In this document: one piece after another, positions 4,891-5,661 of the stretch
Layout: each line of letters starts with the position of its first letter
Position numbering within the stretch: position 1 is the stretch's first letter
Origin: Pseudomonadota bacterium
Lineage (GTDB): Bacteria; Pseudomonadota; Alphaproteobacteria; Acetobacterales; Acetobacteraceae
Assembly (NCBI GenBank): GCA_021826485.1
Contig: JAKAZX010000187.1
Location: forward strand, 1-5,661
Length of the DNA: 5,661 nt
Reading direction: 5' to 3'
The notes under the pieces: generated by a model
What the model saw: only the letters and a program-made list of their open reading frames with translations
Told to the model about the DNA's origin: nothing
Databases searched by the model: none
Translations under genes and position numbers: made by a program

Positions 4891-5661
4891 ATGACCTTGC
4901 GCACCCTCCGCCGCCTGCATCGCGCGCTGCGCGACGACATCGGCGATCTCGTCACCCGCCGGCCGCTGCCCGGCCCGGGCCTCGATCAGCTCGACCCGTT
5001 CCTGTTCCTCAACCACCACGGCCCGCAGACCTACCCGCCCGGCAATGGCGGCCTGCCGTTCGGCCCGCATCCGCATCGCGGGTTCGAGACGGTGACGTTC
5101 ATCCTGGCGGGCGAACTGGCCCATCACGATTCGGGCGGCCACGAGAGCGTCATCACCGCCGGCGGCGTGCAGTGGATGACGGCGGGCCGCGGGCTGGTGC
5201 ATGCCGAGCTGTCGCCCGACTCGTTCCGGCGCAGCGGCGGGAAGCTGGAAATCCTCCAGCTCTGGGTCAATCTGCCGGCGCGGCTGAAGATGGTCGCCCC
5301 CGCCTATGTCGGGTTGCAGCACGACCAGCTTCCGCACGTCACATCGGATGACGGCCGCATGACGGCGGATCTGATCTCCGGCGTCTGGGACGGGCAGTCC
5401 GGCCCGATCCGGTCGCTGACCGACGTGCAGATGCAGGTGCTGCGGCTGGCGCCGGGCGCGCAACTCACGGCTCCGGTCGCGCCGGGGCGCACCGTGTTCC
5501 TCTATGTCGTCGGCGGCGCCGTGCAGATCGCCGGGCAGGATGCCGCGGCCTTCCACCTGGCGGAGCTGAACGATGACGGCGACGCGGTGGCGCTGGCATC
5601 GTCCGGCGGGGCGGTGCTGCTGTTCGGCCATGCCCCGCCACTGGGGGAGCCGGTGGTGGCG
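4891..5661 (+). CDS. Pirin-family cupin protein, 3' end beyond the window
   Basis: An open frame of 257 codons that reaches the right edge without a stop; pirins are usually about 230-300 residues, so little is missing. The N-terminal cupin holds the pirin signature FGPHPHRGFETVTFILAGE (57-75), followed by HHDSGGHES (78-86) and WMTAGRGLVHAE (95-106). The four metal ligands of pirins, two His in the first motif plus a His and a Glu in the second, are H60, H62, H104 and E106. LEILQLWVNLPA (119-130) starts the linker to the second cupin, which has no metal-ligand set, as is normal. Bacterial pirins include quercetin 2,3-dioxygenases and redox-linked regulators; which activity applies cannot be told. 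ATG 4891 is chosen because it begins a normal pirin N-terminus and the next in-frame stop upstream is at 4837. It has no visible Shine-Dalgarno sequence. A functional tie to the divergent carnitine gene is not evident. Confidence 0.93.
   Translation, partial: MTLRTLRRLHRALRDDIGDLVTRRPLPGPGLDQLDPFLFLNHHGPQTYPPGNGGLPFGPHPHRGFETVTFILAGELAHHDSGGHESVITAGGVQWMTAGRGLVHAELSPDSFRRSGGKLEILQLWVNLPARLKMVAPAYVGLQHDQLPHVTSDDGRMTADLISGVWDGQSGPIRSLTDVQMQVLRLAPGAQLTAPVAPGRTVFLYVVGGAVQIAGQDAAAFHLAELNDDGDAVALASSGGAVLLFGHAPPLGEPVVA

Noticed and set aside
4883..4894. A tiny frame ATG-CGC-CCA-TGA whose stop overlaps the pirin ATG
   Set aside because: It could in principle couple to pirin translation, but it has only three sense codons and no ribosome binding site. 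Chance is the simpler explanation.
4866..5351. A 161-codon + strand frame over the start of the pirin gene
   Set aside because: It is a different frame from the one encoding the pirin motifs, Pro/Arg/Ala-rich, and has no domain.
4438..5631. A 397-codon open frame on the - strand across the pirin gene and into the carnitine gene
   Set aside because: It is the shadow of the pirin gene and, in its last part, an out-of-frame reading of the carnitine gene. The composition is Arg/Gln/Ala-rich and no motif is visible.
1..5661. CRISPR arrays, insertion sequences, tRNA or rRNA genes, phage or defence genes
   Set aside because: I saw no direct repeat arrays, transposase motifs, cloverleaf sequences or defence-type domains. 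Every stretch longer than about 90 bases is explained by the listed genes.

Overview
The window is G+C-rich bacterial DNA with third codon positions almost all G or C. It is densely packed with genes and has no rRNA, tRNA, insertion sequence or CRISPR array that I can see. The codon bias, the gene families and the fused carnitine dehydrogenase/thioesterase suggest an alphaproteobacterium, perhaps Rhodospirillales or Acetobacteraceae. That placement is an inference from style, not from a marker gene.

Positions 2-3371 (+ strand) look like one transcription unit. It starts with the 3' part of a beta-hydroxyacid dehydrogenase (GarR / 3-hydroxyisobutyrate dehydrogenase family). A complete polar-amino-acid-type (PAAT) ABC importer follows: two permeases, the ATPase and a periplasmic binding protein. 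The dehydrogenase and first permease are 8 bases apart. Permease/permease and permease/ATPase join by ATGA overlaps, so translation is probably coupled. Only the binding protein, last in the row, has a strong Shine-Dalgarno sequence, which fits the excess of binding protein such importers need. The ligand is unknown. The usual ligand-contacting aromatic residue and alpha-amino-binding Asp of the family appear to be absent, so it may not be an ordinary alpha-amino acid.

Positions 3384-4805 (- strand) hold a convergent gene only 12 bases from the binding-protein stop. It encodes a fusion of L-carnitine dehydrogenase and a hotdog-fold thioesterase, expected to carry out the first and last steps of the carnitine-to-glycine-betaine route. 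The middle enzyme of that route (the BKACE-type 3-dehydrocarnitine cleavage enzyme) is not in the window. The dehydrogenase half appears about 20 residues shorter than typical relatives near its C-terminal end.

Positions 4806-4890 are an 85-base divergent intergenic region that must hold the promoters of the carnitine gene and of the next gene. Positions 4891-5661 (+ strand) encode a pirin-family cupin with all four metal ligands; it runs off the right edge with no stop codon.

The window is mostly ordinary metabolic and transport DNA. I did not find a convincing undescribed system. The points most worth checking are the atypical ligand site of the binding protein, the shortened carnitine dehydrogenase fusion, and whether the importer and carnitine enzyme share a substrate.
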